DNA of 64,000 bases from Pseudomonas sp. NC02 (lineage in GTDB: Bacteria; Pseudomonadota; Gammaproteobacteria; Pseudomonadales; Pseudomonadaceae). The DNA lies in assembly GCF_002874965.1 (NCBI RefSeq), contig NZ_CP025624.1:3534001-3598000 (forward strand), in the 5' to 3' direction. The position numbers and the translations under genes were made by a program. Below the pieces are notes generated by a model. That model did not search any database and had not been told where the DNA came from. It was given only the letters and a program-made list of their open reading frames with translations. How positions within the stretch are numbered: position 1 is the stretch's first letter; each line of letters starts with the position of its first letter. Shown piece by piece: positions 37,201 through 45,180 of this stretch.

Positions 37201-37401
37201 GTAGTGCCTCTGGTGATGTCCAGCGGTGCCGGTGCCGAGATGCGCCATGCCATGGGTGTGGCGGTGTTCTCCGGGATGATCGGCGTGACCTTCTTCGGTC
37301 TGCTGCTGACGCCAGTGTTCTATGTACTGATCCGCCGGTTTGTTGAACGCGGTGAAGCGCGCAAAGCGGCCAAGGCCTTGAAGCTGGAGACACAGCAATG
37401 A
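34222..37401 (+). CDS. mexF: MexF, RND multidrug efflux pump
   Basis: A 1059-residue HAE1-type RND transporter with 12 helices and two large periplasmic loops. The start MNFSKFFISRPIFAAVLSLL and the proton-relay region GIVVDDAIVVVENVER in helix 4 are visible. With MexE and OprN it exports chloramphenicol, quinolones and trimethoprim, and in P. aeruginosa also quorum-signal precursors. It begins 15 bases after mexE and overlaps oprN. Confidence 0.96.
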   Translation: MNFSKFFISRPIFAAVLSLLILIAGAISLFQLPISEYPEVVPPTVVVRANFPGANPKVIGETVAAPLEQAITGVENMLYMSSQSTADGKLTLTITFALGTDLDNAQVQVQNRVTRTQPKLPEEVTRIGITVDKASPDLTMVVHITSPDQRYNMLYLSNYAILNIKDELARLGGVGDVQLFGMGDYSLRVWLDPNKTASRNLTATDVVTAIREQNRQVAAGALGAQPAPNDTSFQLSVNTQGRLVTEEEFENIVIRAGANGEITRLKDIARVELGSSQYALRSLIDNQPAVAIPIFQRPGSNAIDISNEVRAKMAELKQSFPEGMDYRIAYDPTVFVRGSIEAVVHTLFEALILVVLVVILFLQTWRASIIPLVAVPVSLIGTFAVMHLFGFSLNALSLFGLVLAIGIVVDDAIVVVENVERNIELGLEPFPATEKAMSEVTGPIIATALVLCAVFIPAAFISGLTGQFYKQFALTIAISTVISAFNSLTLSPALAAVLLKGHNAPKDGFSRFLDRMLGGWLFKPFNRFFDKASHGYVGTVRRVIRGSGIALFLYAGLMVLTWMGFAHTPTGFVPAQDKQYLVAFAQLPDAASLDRTEDVIKRMSDIAMKQPGVESAIAFPGLSINGFTNSPNNGIVFVTLKPFDERKDPSLSAGAIAGALNGKYSSIQEAYMAIFPPPPVQGLGTIGGFRLQVEDRGNLGYDELYKEVQNIITKSRGVPELFGLFTSYTVNVPQVDAAIDREKAKTHGVAISDIFDTLQIYLGSLYANDFNRFGRTYQVNVQAEQQFRQDEDQIGQLKVRNNKGEMIPLATFIKVSDTSGPDRVMHYNGFITAEINGNAAPGYSSGQAQAAIEKLLKDELPNGMTYEWTDLTYQQILSGNTALFVFPLCVLLAFLVLAAQYESWSLPLAVILIVPMTLLSAITGVIISGGDNNIFTQIGLIVLVGLACKNAILIVEFAKDKQQEGLDPLAAVLEACRLRLRPILMTSFAFIMGVVPLVMSSGAGAEMRHAMGVAVFSGMIGVTFFGLLLTPVFYVLIRRFVERGEARKAAKALKLETQQ

Positions 37402-38813
37402 GCGTGAAAGTATTTTTGCCGAGCTTGCTGGTACTGGCGCTGAGCGCCTGTGCCGTGGGCCCGGACTATAAAACCCAGCCACTGGAGGCGGCCAACGTAA
37501 CGGCCGCCGCCGACGCCAAGCAATACGACCACGGTAAGTTCGAAGGCATCTGGTGGCAGCAGTTCGAGGACCCGACCCTTAACCAGCTGGTGACTCAATC
37601 CCTGCAAGGCAACCGTGACCTGCGGGTGGCATTTGCCCGCCTGCGGGCGGCCCGGGCGATTCGTGACGACGCCGCCAATGACGTGATGCCGGTGATCACC
37701 AGCCGTGTCAGCAGCGATGTGGGCAAAGGCCAGATCCCCGGCCAGACCACCCAACGTGTCAACAGCGAGCGTTATGACCTGGGCCTGGACATGGCCTGGG
37801 AAGTGGACTTGTTCGGCCGCATCCGCCGCAACCTGGAGGCCAGCGACGCTGACCAACAGGTTGCCGAAGCTGACTTGTATCAGCTGCAAGTGACGATGAT
37901 TGCCGAGTTGGTGGACGCTTACGGTCAACTGCGGGGCGCGCAACTGCGCGAGAAAATCGCGGTGGCCAACCTGAAGAACCAGGAAGACTCACGCGGTATC
38001 ACGGTCAGCCTGCGGGATGCCGGTGTGGGCGATCAGCTCGATGTGGTGCGGGCCGATGCGCGTCTGGCGGCTGTAGAAGCCAGTGTGCCGCAGTTGCAGG
38101 CCGAGGAAGTTCGCGAGCGTAATCGTATCGCTACCCTGCTCGGTGAGCGACCGGACAAGTTGAGCGTGGATTTGAGCCCGAAAGATTTGCCGGCGATTGC
38201 CAAGGCGTTGCCGATTGGTGATCCGGGGCAACTGCTGCAACGTCGTCCGGACATTCTCAGTGCCGAGCGTAAGTTGGCAGCCGCCACGGCGCGGATTGGG
38301 GTGGCCAAGGCTGATCTGTTTCCGCGCGTGAGCCTCAGTGGGTTCCTCGGGTTTACCGCTGGGCGGGGTTCACAGATTGGGTCGGCGGCGGCGAATGCCT
38401 GGTCGCTGGGTCCGAGCATTACCTGGGCGGCGTTTGACCTGGGCAGTGTGCGGGCAAGGTTGCGTGGTGCGGATGCCGAGGCGGATGGCGCCCTGGCGAC
38501 TTATGAGCAGCAGGTGTTGCTGGCGCTGGAAGAATCGGAGAATGCCTTCAGTGATTACGGCAAACGCCAGCAGCGGTTGGTCTCGCTGATTCGTCAGAGT
38601 GAGTCGAGCCGGGCTGCTGCGGATCTGGCGGAGATTCGTTACCGCGAAGGGACGGTGGACTTCCTGGTGTTGCTGGACGCGCAGCGTGAGCGTTTGGCCG
38701 CCGAGGACTCCCAGGCTCAGGCCGAAGTGGATCTGTATCGTGGGATTGTGGCGATCTACAAGGCGTTGGGCGGTGGGTGGCAGCCGAGTACCACGATTGC
38801 CAGTGCCAAGTGA
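37398..38813 (+). CDS. oprN: OprN, outer-membrane efflux channel
   Basis: A 471-residue TolC/NodT-type lipoprotein channel. The lipobox is LALSAC with C18, followed by AVGPDY; two outer-membrane efflux repeats follow (residues about 60-250 and 270-460; RPDILSAERKLAAATARIGVAKA). Its ATG overlaps the mexF stop (ATGA). A strong terminator follows. Confidence 0.94.
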   Translation: MSVKVFLPSLLVLALSACAVGPDYKTQPLEAANVTAAADAKQYDHGKFEGIWWQQFEDPTLNQLVTQSLQGNRDLRVAFARLRAARAIRDDAANDVMPVITSRVSSDVGKGQIPGQTTQRVNSERYDLGLDMAWEVDLFGRIRRNLEASDADQQVAEADLYQLQVTMIAELVDAYGQLRGAQLREKIAVANLKNQEDSRGITVSLRDAGVGDQLDVVRADARLAAVEASVPQLQAEEVRERNRIATLLGERPDKLSVDLSPKDLPAIAKALPIGDPGQLLQRRPDILSAERKLAAATARIGVAKADLFPRVSLSGFLGFTAGRGSQIGSAAANAWSLGPSITWAAFDLGSVRARLRGADAEADGALATYEQQVLLALEESENAFSDYGKRQQRLVSLIRQSESSRAAADLAEIRYREGTVDFLVLLDAQRERLAAEDSQAQAEVDLYRGIVAIYKALGGGWQPSTTIASAK

Positions 38814-38859
38814 TTTGACTTAAAGAGCTCCTTTGGTTGGTCGCATCCAGCCAATTTTT

Positions 38860-38896
38860 AGCCCCGTGCCGTCATTCGGTCGCGGGGCTTTTTTTT
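38860..38896 (+). terminator. Rho-independent terminator after oprN
   Basis: AGCCCCG, a 16-base loop that can pair further, CGGGGCT and eight T residues. It ends the mexEF-oprN transcript 47 bases after the stop. Confidence 0.85.
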
Positions 38897-38911
38897 GCTC
38901 GCTTGTGGTGT

Positions 38912-39731
38912 GTGCATATCCGTTATTTCGGTCAGGGCTGCTATTGGTTCCGCTCTTACAGCGGCTCACTTTTGAAAAGCGCAAAAGTAAGCAAAACGCT
39001 CTTGCCCCACCACTCGGCACCTCGCCTAGGCTCGGTGTGCCCTCACTCCGGCTTTGGAGCGTGGGCCGCCGTCATGGGCCATCCCTGGCCCAGGACGGCT
39101 AACCCGGCGTCCTGCCGGGTTACCCACGCTCCAAAGCCTGCGTTCGGCCAGCGTGGTTTAACGGGGCGCCCAAGATCAAGATCAAAAGCAGATCAACAGC
39201 ACAGCGGCCTACCGGCCGGCTTGAGTGTTTTAGAGCAACAGCACAATCAAAAGCTAAAGCGGGCACGGTGCACTGTAGGAGCTGGCTCGCCTGCGATTGC
39301 ATCGCCTCGGTGTATCTGGAGGACCGAGGTGTCTGCATCGCAGGCAAGCCAGCTCCCACAGAAAAGCAGCTCTGTTTTCGCTCTGGTCTTTGCTTTTGCT
39401 TTTAACACTCAAGCCGGCCGGTAGGCCGCTGTGCTCTGCTTTTGATCTGCTTTTGATTTTGATCTGTGGGCCCCGTTAACCACGATGGCCGCAAGCAGGC
39501 ACGGTGGAGCGGGTAAATCGGCAAGGATGCCGATTTAGCCGCGCCGGGCCATGGATGGCCCGTCGCGGCGGCCCGCGGAGCCGTGCCGGAGTGCGGGCAT
39601 GCCGAGCCTAAGCGAGGCACCGAGTGGTGGGGCAAAGCGTTTTTTGGTTACTTTTTTAGGCGTTTGTAAAAAAGTGACCCGCTGTAAGAGCGGAACCATA
39701 AGCCGCCGTTACCGCAGCAACGGATATGTAC
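38912..39731. repeat. Large nested imperfect palindrome (about 820 bp), gene-free
   Basis: The left arm (38912 to about 39240) and right arm (about 39405 to 39731) are diverged inverted copies, matching from GTGCATATCCGTT at the left end to its complement at the right end. Shared blocks include CCGCTCTTACAGCGG, CCCCACCACTCGG, GGGCCGCC and GCGGCCTACCGGCCGGCTTG. Within each arm lies the same order of small hairpins: 38950-38964, 38968-38988, 39018-39037, 39069-39098 and 39101-39121 on the left; 39515-39536, 39539-39568, 39600-39619, 39650-39675 and a CCGCT stem on the right. The element fills the gap between oprN and the AspT gene. Open frames inside it lack ribosome sites and are not called as genes. 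Repeats of this general type recur in Pseudomonas genomes as I remember, but I cannot name the family. Confidence 0.85.
39274..39360. repeat. REP doublet (REPIN-like) at the palindrome apex
   Basis: TGTAGGAGCTGGCT-C-GCCTGCGAT at the left and ATCGCAGGC-A-AGCCAGCTCCCACA at the right form inverted REP units, with an inner CCTCGGT...ACCGAGG stem. Two inverted REPs with a short spacer are the REPIN arrangement that RAYT transposases mobilise. No RAYT gene lies in the window. Confidence 0.75.
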
Positions 39732-39740
39732 CCAATACAG

Positions 39741-41441
39741 CTACCGCGCCAGCACCATGGCAAAATACCCAAACACCGTGAGCAAAATCCCCGACACCGC
39801 ATACGCCACCGGAAACCCGATCCACGGCACCGTACTATCAATTTCCTTTGCCGCCTCCCGCGCCGGCCCCGAGTGACTCCGCGCCCCCGCAACACCGCCC
39901 ATGAGAATCGCCGGGTTGATCTTGAACACATGAAAACCCACAGCCCAAACAATAAACGGTGGAATCGTACAAGCCACGAACCCAAGCAAAAAGATCTTCA
40001 ACGCAATGATCGCGCTAATCTGCGAAACCAGGTTAGCCCCCGCATTCACCCCCACAATCGCGACAAAGAATATCAACCCCATGTCCTCGAGAATGTTGCG
40101 CGCCGCATTCGGGGTATTCCCAAAAAACCGCACCCGCGACACCAGCGACGAGACGATAATCCCCGACACCAGCAACCCGCCCGCATTGCCCAGCCCCACC
40201 GCCGCACCGAACGCCGGCACCTGAATCAGCCCGATCAACAACCCCAGCACCATACCCAGCGACAGCGTCAGCAAATCCGTCGCCGTACTCGCCCGCCCCG
40301 CCTTGCCCAGCAACGCCGTGGCCTTGTCGATGGCACTGCGCAAGCCAATCAAGTGCATCACATCCAGGCGCTGCAACCGCGTTTCCAGCCCCACCGGAAT
40401 CGGCGCTCCACCCCGCTCAATCCCCACCAACTGCACCTGCCCGGCAATCGGCGACTGGCTGAATTCCTTGAGCGCCCTGCCCACGGCATCCTTGTGGGTC
40501 ACCAGAATCACCGCCTCATCCAGCGGTATATTCAACGCCCGGGCATCCGGTACTTCCGGCCCGATCAGGCCCATGTGATCGGTCAGCGCATCCAGGCTAC
40601 CGCCCAGGGCGATCACATCGCCGAGTTGCAACACCAGCGTCGGATCAGCCCCCAGCAACTCTTCACCACGCTCGACGTTCTCGATCTGGTACAACGCAAA
40701 GCGCTGGCGAAACTGCGCGATGCTCTGCCCCACCAGCTCCGGGTTCACCAGGCGATAGGCCCGCAGGTCAAACGGCCGATACCCACTGAGCCCGGCATCG
40801 TCGACGTTCGGCACACCGTGCTCCAGCTCGAATTCCTTGGCCGCCTTGCGCGCATCCACACCCCACCAGCGCGGCAGGTATTTGCAGATCAGGATGATGC
40901 CGACCGTGCCCCAGATATAGGTGATGCCGTAAGACAGGGCGATCATCGCGGTGGCCGCCGCCGCCGTGGTGCCCGGTGGCAGCGGCACCACGCCCGAGGT
41001 AATCGCCTGTTCGGCGGAGCCAATCGCCGCCGACATGGTTTGCGAACCGGCAAGAATCCCGCCCGCCGCGCCCACCGGCAGGGATAACAGCCGCACGCCG
41101 AGCACCACGATACCCAGCCCGAGGAACGAGGACAGGATCGCCAGGAAGGTGAATTTCAGGCCATCACCCTTGAGACTGTTGATGAACGAAGGCCCGACCC
41201 GCAGCCCGACGCCGTACATGAACAGGTAATAAAACAGGCTCTTGGTAAAGTTATCGAGTTCGAAATGCACGCCGTAGTAAGACGCCCACGTCGCAATCGC
41301 GCAGCCGATCACGATGGCCCCGGCCACCGCGCCCAGGCCATAACCCTTGATGGTGCCGCGCCCGACCCAGACGGACAGGCCAACCACCAGGAACAGCAGG
41401 ATGTAGGGGTTGTCGTGCAGGAAAGTAAAGAAGGCAGTCAC
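39741..41441 (-). CDS. AspT-type aspartate:alanine exchanger family transporter
   Basis: A 566-residue inner-membrane transporter. Two hydrophobic halves (residues about 5-190 and 385-566) with AspT/YidE repeats (GSQTMSAAIGSAEQA and NPAILMGGVAGARSH) flank a cytoplasmic part with two TrkA-C-like regulatory domains. AspT exchanges an acidic amino acid for its decarboxylation product. It follows the glutamate decarboxylase gene by 69 bases on the same strand, so glutamate-GABA exchange is the natural inference. The start is a GTG at 41441; a GTG at 41477 is also possible. The stop is 10 bases from the large palindrome. Confidence 0.85.
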   Translation of the reverse strand: MTAFFTFLHDNPYILLFLVVGLSVWVGRGTIKGYGLGAVAGAIVIGCAIATWASYYGVHFELDNFTKSLFYYLFMYGVGLRVGPSFINSLKGDGLKFTFLAILSSFLGLGIVVLGVRLLSLPVGAAGGILAGSQTMSAAIGSAEQAITSGVVPLPPGTTAAAATAMIALSYGITYIWGTVGIILICKYLPRWWGVDARKAAKEFELEHGVPNVDDAGLSGYRPFDLRAYRLVNPELVGQSIAQFRQRFALYQIENVERGEELLGADPTLVLQLGDVIALGGSLDALTDHMGLIGPEVPDARALNIPLDEAVILVTHKDAVGRALKEFSQSPIAGQVQLVGIERGGAPIPVGLETRLQRLDVMHLIGLRSAIDKATALLGKAGRASTATDLLTLSLGMVLGLLIGLIQVPAFGAAVGLGNAGGLLVSGIIVSSLVSRVRFFGNTPNAARNILEDMGLIFFVAIVGVNAGANLVSQISAIIALKIFLLGFVACTIPPFIVWAVGFHVFKINPAILMGGVAGARSHSGPAREAAKEIDSTVPWIGFPVAYAVSGILLTVFGYFAMVLAR

Positions 41442-41510
41442 GATGATTCGTACCTGGCGATGCAACGCTAAAGGCACCGGGCCTCGAGGCCCGGCGGGTG
41501 TTCAGTGCGT

Positions 41511-42941
41511 TCAGTCGAGGTTCGGGGTGTCGGCCGGGATGACCGGGTCGGCGATGGCGCCATGGCTGAAGCTGGGGCCCGCGTCGGAATGCTCCACCGG
41601 GTTTTTCTGCAGGTGGGCAACGGCCTTGCGCAGGTCTTCCAGCAGCAACGCCACCAGGTCACGGCTCACGCCATGCCGTACGAGGATGCGCTGTACCACG
41701 ACGTTCTGCCGATCGGACGGCAACGGGTATGACGCGATCTGCCAGCCGCGCATGCGCACGCGCTCCGACAGGTCGTAGAGGCTGAAGCCGTGGTCGACGC
41801 CGTCCTTGAGCTTGTAGCAGACCGCCGGCAGCCCATCCTTGCCGTCGTACACCAGTTCCAGCGGGGCAAACTTGGTGATTTCCGAGGCCAGCCATTGCGC
41901 CGTGTCGGAGCACGCTTGTTGAATCCGCGTGTAGCCGTCGCGCCCCAGCCGCAGGAAGTTGTAGTACTGGGCAATGATTTCACCGCCGGGCCGGCTGAAG
42001 TTCAGGGCAAAGGTCGCCATGTTGCCGCCCAGGTAGTCGACGTAGAAGATCAACTCTTCCGGCAGGTCTTCGGTGGAGCGCCAGATAACCCAGCCGACGC
42101 CCAGCGGCGCCAGGCCGTACTTGTGGCCGGAAGCGTTGATCGACTTGACGCGCTCGATCACAAAATCCCATTGCAGCTCTTGCTGGATGAAAGGGGCGAT
42201 AAACCCGCCGCTCGCCGCGTCGACATGGATCGGGATATCCAGACCGAGGTCACGTTGCATCGAGTCCAGCTCGGCCGCCAGGGCTGCGACCGGTTCGTAG
42301 ATCCCGGTGAAGGTTACGCCCAGGGTCGCGACGACACCGATGGTGTTTTCGTCGCAATATTCCCGCAGGTCGGCCGGGCGCAGGCCCAATGCGTCACCGC
42401 GCAACGGCACTTCGCGAATTTCCACATCGAAATAACGGGCGAATTTCTTCCAGCAGATCTGCACCGGGCCGCACACGAAATTCGGCTTGTCGGTGGGCAG
42501 CCCCGCCGCTTCCCGGCGTTTCTTCCAGCTCCACTTCAGTGCCAGGCCGCCAAGCATCGCCGCTTCGCTGGAACCGGTGGTGGAGCAACCCACGGTTTGC
42601 CACGATTTCGGCGCGTGCCACAGGTCGGCAATGATGTGCACGCAACGGTTTTCGATCTCGGCCGTCTGCGGGTACTCATCCTTGTCGATCATGTTTTTGT
42701 CGAGGGCATCGGCCATCAACTGCTGCACTTCGGGCTCGACCCAAGTGGTGCAGAAGGTCGCCAGGTTCTGCCGGGAATTGCCGTCCAGCAGCAGTTCGTC
42801 GCGCACCAGGTTGTAGGCGGCCGACGGCGTGGTCGAGTGGTCCGGGAGGCGGTATTTGGGCAGTTTGTGCTGGGCGGAGCCACTCGAATAGACGTCTTCG
42901 ATGGCTTGGTCCTGGGTCTCTACGGTTCTGTGAAGTGCCAT
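41511..42941 (-). CDS. gadB: Glutamate decarboxylase (PLP-dependent)
   Basis: A 476-residue group-II decarboxylase that converts glutamate to GABA and CO2, consuming a proton. The PLP-binding lysine is in [17 protein letters not shown], and HVDAASGGF is the cofactor-contacting aspartate segment. Length and ends match bacterial GadA/GadB. It is followed by the AspT-type exchanger and preceded by an AraC regulator on the same strand with a 190-base gap. Confidence 0.92.
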   Translation of the reverse strand: MALHRTVETQDQAIEDVYSSGSAQHKLPKYRLPDHSTTPSAAYNLVRDELLLDGNSRQNLATFCTTWVEPEVQQLMADALDKNMIDKDEYPQTAEIENRCVHIIADLWHAPKSWQTVGCSTTGSSEAAMLGGLALKWSWKKRREAAGLPTDKPNFVCGPVQICWKKFARYFDVEIREVPLRGDALGLRPADLREYCDENTIGVVATLGVTFTGIYEPVAALAAELDSMQRDLGLDIPIHVDAASGGFIAPFIQQELQWDFVIERVKSINASGHKYGLAPLGVGWVIWRSTEDLPEELIFYVDYLGGNMATFALNFSRPGGEIIAQYYNFLRLGRDGYTRIQQACSDTAQWLASEITKFAPLELVYDGKDGLPAVCYKLKDGVDHGFSLYDLSERVRMRGWQIASYPLPSDRQNVVVQRILVRHGVSRDLVALLLEDLRKAVAHLQKNPVEHSDAGPSFSHGAIADPVIPADTPNLD

Positions 42942-43130
42942 GAAATCCTGCTCTTGAATGAGGGAAATGGCGTAGACGTTGATCGCGACAAATGCCGATC
43001 AGGCTGCGTCAGGAAACGAACGATGGAGCGGTGGCGCCGAATATCACACGCACGGCGGCGCAGGAAAGTGACCCAGATCATTAAAGGCGTGGATAAGCAG
43101 GCAAACGTGCCGGGGGTGCCTGGCAGTGAC

Positions 43131-44153
43131 CTACTGGCTCAGTGCTTCGTTCAATATCAGGCTGCGATAGTGCCCGGGGTTGGAGCCCGACCACTTGCGA
43201 AACGCCTTGTAGAACGAGCTGGCATCGGCAAACCCCAGGCGGGTGGCGATCTCGGCAAAGCTGATGTCGGAATCGGCCAGCCAGACGATCGCCAACTCCT
43301 TGCGCACGCTGTCCTTGAGGCCCTGGTAGGTCTGCCCTTCTTCCGCCAGGCGCCGGCGCAGGGTCGAGGCCGAGATGCACAGGGATGCGGCCAGGCCTTC
43401 GGTTTCCGGCCAGGTGTCGGCGGGCATGTGCCGCAGGTCGGTCTTGATGCGGGTGGCAAGGCTGTCCGGGTCGCGGTATTTGACCAGGATGTTGGCCGGC
43501 GCATGGGCCAGGAAGCGCTTGAGCTCCTCCGGGCTGCGCTTGATCGGCAGGTCGAGGCAGTCGGCGGAAAAGATCATCCGGGTACGCGGCCGGTCAAAGC
43601 GCAGGTTGTCGGAAAACATCACCTGGTAGTCGTCGCAGAAGTCCGGCTGCGGGCAACGCAGTTCAATCGCCAGGATCGGGATCCGGCGCCCAGCCAGCCA
43701 GCAGGCGACGCCGTGGACGATCATCCAGTAGGCGAAATAGGTGAAGGCGCGCCTGGGTGCGGGCTCCGGCTCCAACAGGACGATTTCCGCCAGGCTCTGC
43801 TGGCGAACCAGTTGCGCCGGCATGCGCTCGAGCATCAGTGACAGGAACCCCAGGCCGGTTTCCAGCGCAGTGGCCAGGCTCGGTTGTGCCATGGAGGCCC
43901 GGCAGAGGAACTCCAGGCTGCCGGATTTGAGCTTGCGCGGGTCCATGCCAAAGAATTCATCGTCCATTCGCCGTGCCAGCAAGCGCCATAAGCGTGCGTA
44001 AGCGGTTGCCGGGACGCGTGCGGTTGGCTGGCCCAGCAGTGCTGGATCAATCCCGACCTTGGTCAACACTTCATCGGTCGCCGCACCCGGCGCACAGCTC
44101 TGCAACAGGGCTTCGCGGACCAGTTGGATGGAAATCGTGTCTTTTTCCGACAT
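43131..44153 (-). CDS. AraC-family regulator (arabinose-binding-like sensor domain)
   Basis: A 340-residue regulator with the N-terminal domain common in OruR/GbdR-like AraC proteins (residues about 20-210) and a C-terminal AraC DNA-binding domain (DSDISFAEIATRLGFADASSFYKAFRKW). No clear ribosome site precedes the ATG. It lies upstream of gadB on the same strand and divergent from efeU. Control of gadB is plausible, but not shown. Confidence 0.82.
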   Translation of the reverse strand: MSEKDTISIQLVREALLQSCAPGAATDEVLTKVGIDPALLGQPTARVPATAYARLWRLLARRMDDEFFGMDPRKLKSGSLEFLCRASMAQPSLATALETGLGFLSLMLERMPAQLVRQQSLAEIVLLEPEPAPRRAFTYFAYWMIVHGVACWLAGRRIPILAIELRCPQPDFCDDYQVMFSDNLRFDRPRTRMIFSADCLDLPIKRSPEELKRFLAHAPANILVKYRDPDSLATRIKTDLRHMPADTWPETEGLAASLCISASTLRRRLAEEGQTYQGLKDSVRKELAIVWLADSDISFAEIATRLGFADASSFYKAFRKWSGSNPGHYRSLILNEALSQ

Positions 44154-44223
44154 GGGGAATGGCGCAATCCGGTGGCTGGGACGATGCCGCGCATTCTAGT
44201 GTCGGATGCGGTTTGCCACCACC

Positions 44224-44245
44224 GTTCAGTCAAGGTTCAGTAAAG
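44224..44245. promoter_or_regulatory. 11-base direct repeats upstream of efeU
   Basis: GTTCAGTCAAG is followed at once by GTTCAGTAAAG, then GTCA. Tandem repeats with an 11-base period suit an OmpR-family response regulator. The pair ends 17 bases before the Fur box. Confidence 0.4.
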
Positions 44246-44262
44246 GTCAATATTCCCTGTTT

Positions 44263-44281
44263 AGTAATGAGTATCATTATG
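44263..44281 (+). promoter_or_regulatory. Fur box upstream of efeU
   Basis: AGTAATGAGTATCATTATG matches the 19-base Fur consensus (GATAATGATAATCATTATC) at 14 positions by my count. It lies 40 bases before the efeU start, where it would cover the promoter. It agrees with the iron-uptake genes that follow. Confidence 0.8.
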
Positions 44282-44321
44282 TTACAACTTAGCATCCTAT
44301 CTAGTGACGATTCGGTGCCGA

Positions 44322-45170
44322 ATGCTTGTTCCCTTTTTAATCATGCTGCGCGAAGGCATAGAAGCCGCCTTGATCGTTGGCATTATTGCCAGCTACCTCA
44401 AGCAAACTGGCCGTGGCCAGTACATGCCCGCAGTGTGGATCGGCGTATTTCTGGCAGCGGCCCTCGCGCTGCTGGTCGGCGGTGGCCTGGAACTGGTGAG
44501 TGCCGAATTCCCGCAGAAACAACAGGAACTGTTCGAAGGCATCGTCGGCCTGGTGGCCGTGGGCATTCTCAGCTCCATGGTGTTCTGGATGCGCAAGGTC
44601 GCGCGTTCCATCAAGCATTCCCTGCATGAATCCCTCGATCATGCCCTGGCCGGCTCCAAACACCAGGTCACCGCACTGATTGCCATGGTGTTTTTCGCCG
44701 TGGCCCGTGAAGGCCTGGAAACCGTGTTCTTCCTGCTGGCCGTGTTCCAGCAAAGCGAAGGTCCGGGCGCGCCGATTGGCGCCCTGCTCGGCCTGATCCT
44801 GGCGATCATCGTCGGCTTCCTGATCTACACCGGCAGCATGCGCCTGAACCTCGGTGCGTTCTTCCGCTGGACCGGCCTGTTCATCCTGGTGGTGGCCGCC
44901 GGCATCCTCGCCAACTCGGTACAAGCCCTGCACGAAGCCGGGGTATGGAACCACCTGCAAACCGTACTGTTCGATTTCAGCGCGACGCTGCCGATGGATG
45001 GCCCGCTGGGCTCGGTGCTGGCCGGCATGTTCGGCTATCAGGACGCCCCGACCATCAGCACCCTCGGTGCCTACCTGATTTACCTGGTGGTGGCCCTGGT
45101 GATGTTCTTCCTGCCGGCGCCGCCGAGCAAGCCGGCTACCCGCACAACTTCTTCCGTTTCCAGCCAGTAA
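44322..45170 (+). CDS. efeU: EfeU, FTR1-type iron permease
   Basis: A 282-residue inner-membrane permease with about seven helices and both REGxE iron-translocation motifs (REGIEAALI near residue 10 and REGLETVFF near residue 125). The start MLVPFLIMLREG agrees with E. coli EfeU; an in-frame ATG 18 bases earlier is less likely. First gene of efeUOB-efeM, behind a Fur box. Confidence 0.92.
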   Translation: MLVPFLIMLREGIEAALIVGIIASYLKQTGRGQYMPAVWIGVFLAAALALLVGGGLELVSAEFPQKQQELFEGIVGLVAVGILSSMVFWMRKVARSIKHSLHESLDHALAGSKHQVTALIAMVFFAVAREGLETVFFLLAVFQQSEGPGAPIGALLGLILAIIVGFLIYTGSMRLNLGAFFRWTGLFILVVAAGILANSVQALHEAGVWNHLQTVLFDFSATLPMDGPLGSVLAGMFGYQDAPTISTLGAYLIYLVVALVMFFLPAPPSKPATRTTSSVSSQ

Positions 45171-45180
45171 GGACCGCCTC

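Noticed and set aside
34885..37482. Open frame of 865 codons on the minus strand
   Set aside because: Antisense to mexF. The peptide is rich in His, Gln, Arg and Asp with no domain, as expected for a shadow.
38833..39635. Several open frames of 60-195 codons inside the large palindrome
   Set aside because: They change frame between arms, lack ribosome sites and follow the repeat structure. The paired changes preserve stems, not codons.
41790..43841. Open frame of 683 codons on the plus strand
   Set aside because: Opposite gadB and the AraC gene; no motif and no ribosome binding site.
44304..44321. Six extra residues at the EfeU start
   Set aside because: EfeU proteins begin at M-x-VPFLIM; the upstream ATG adds non-conserved residues.
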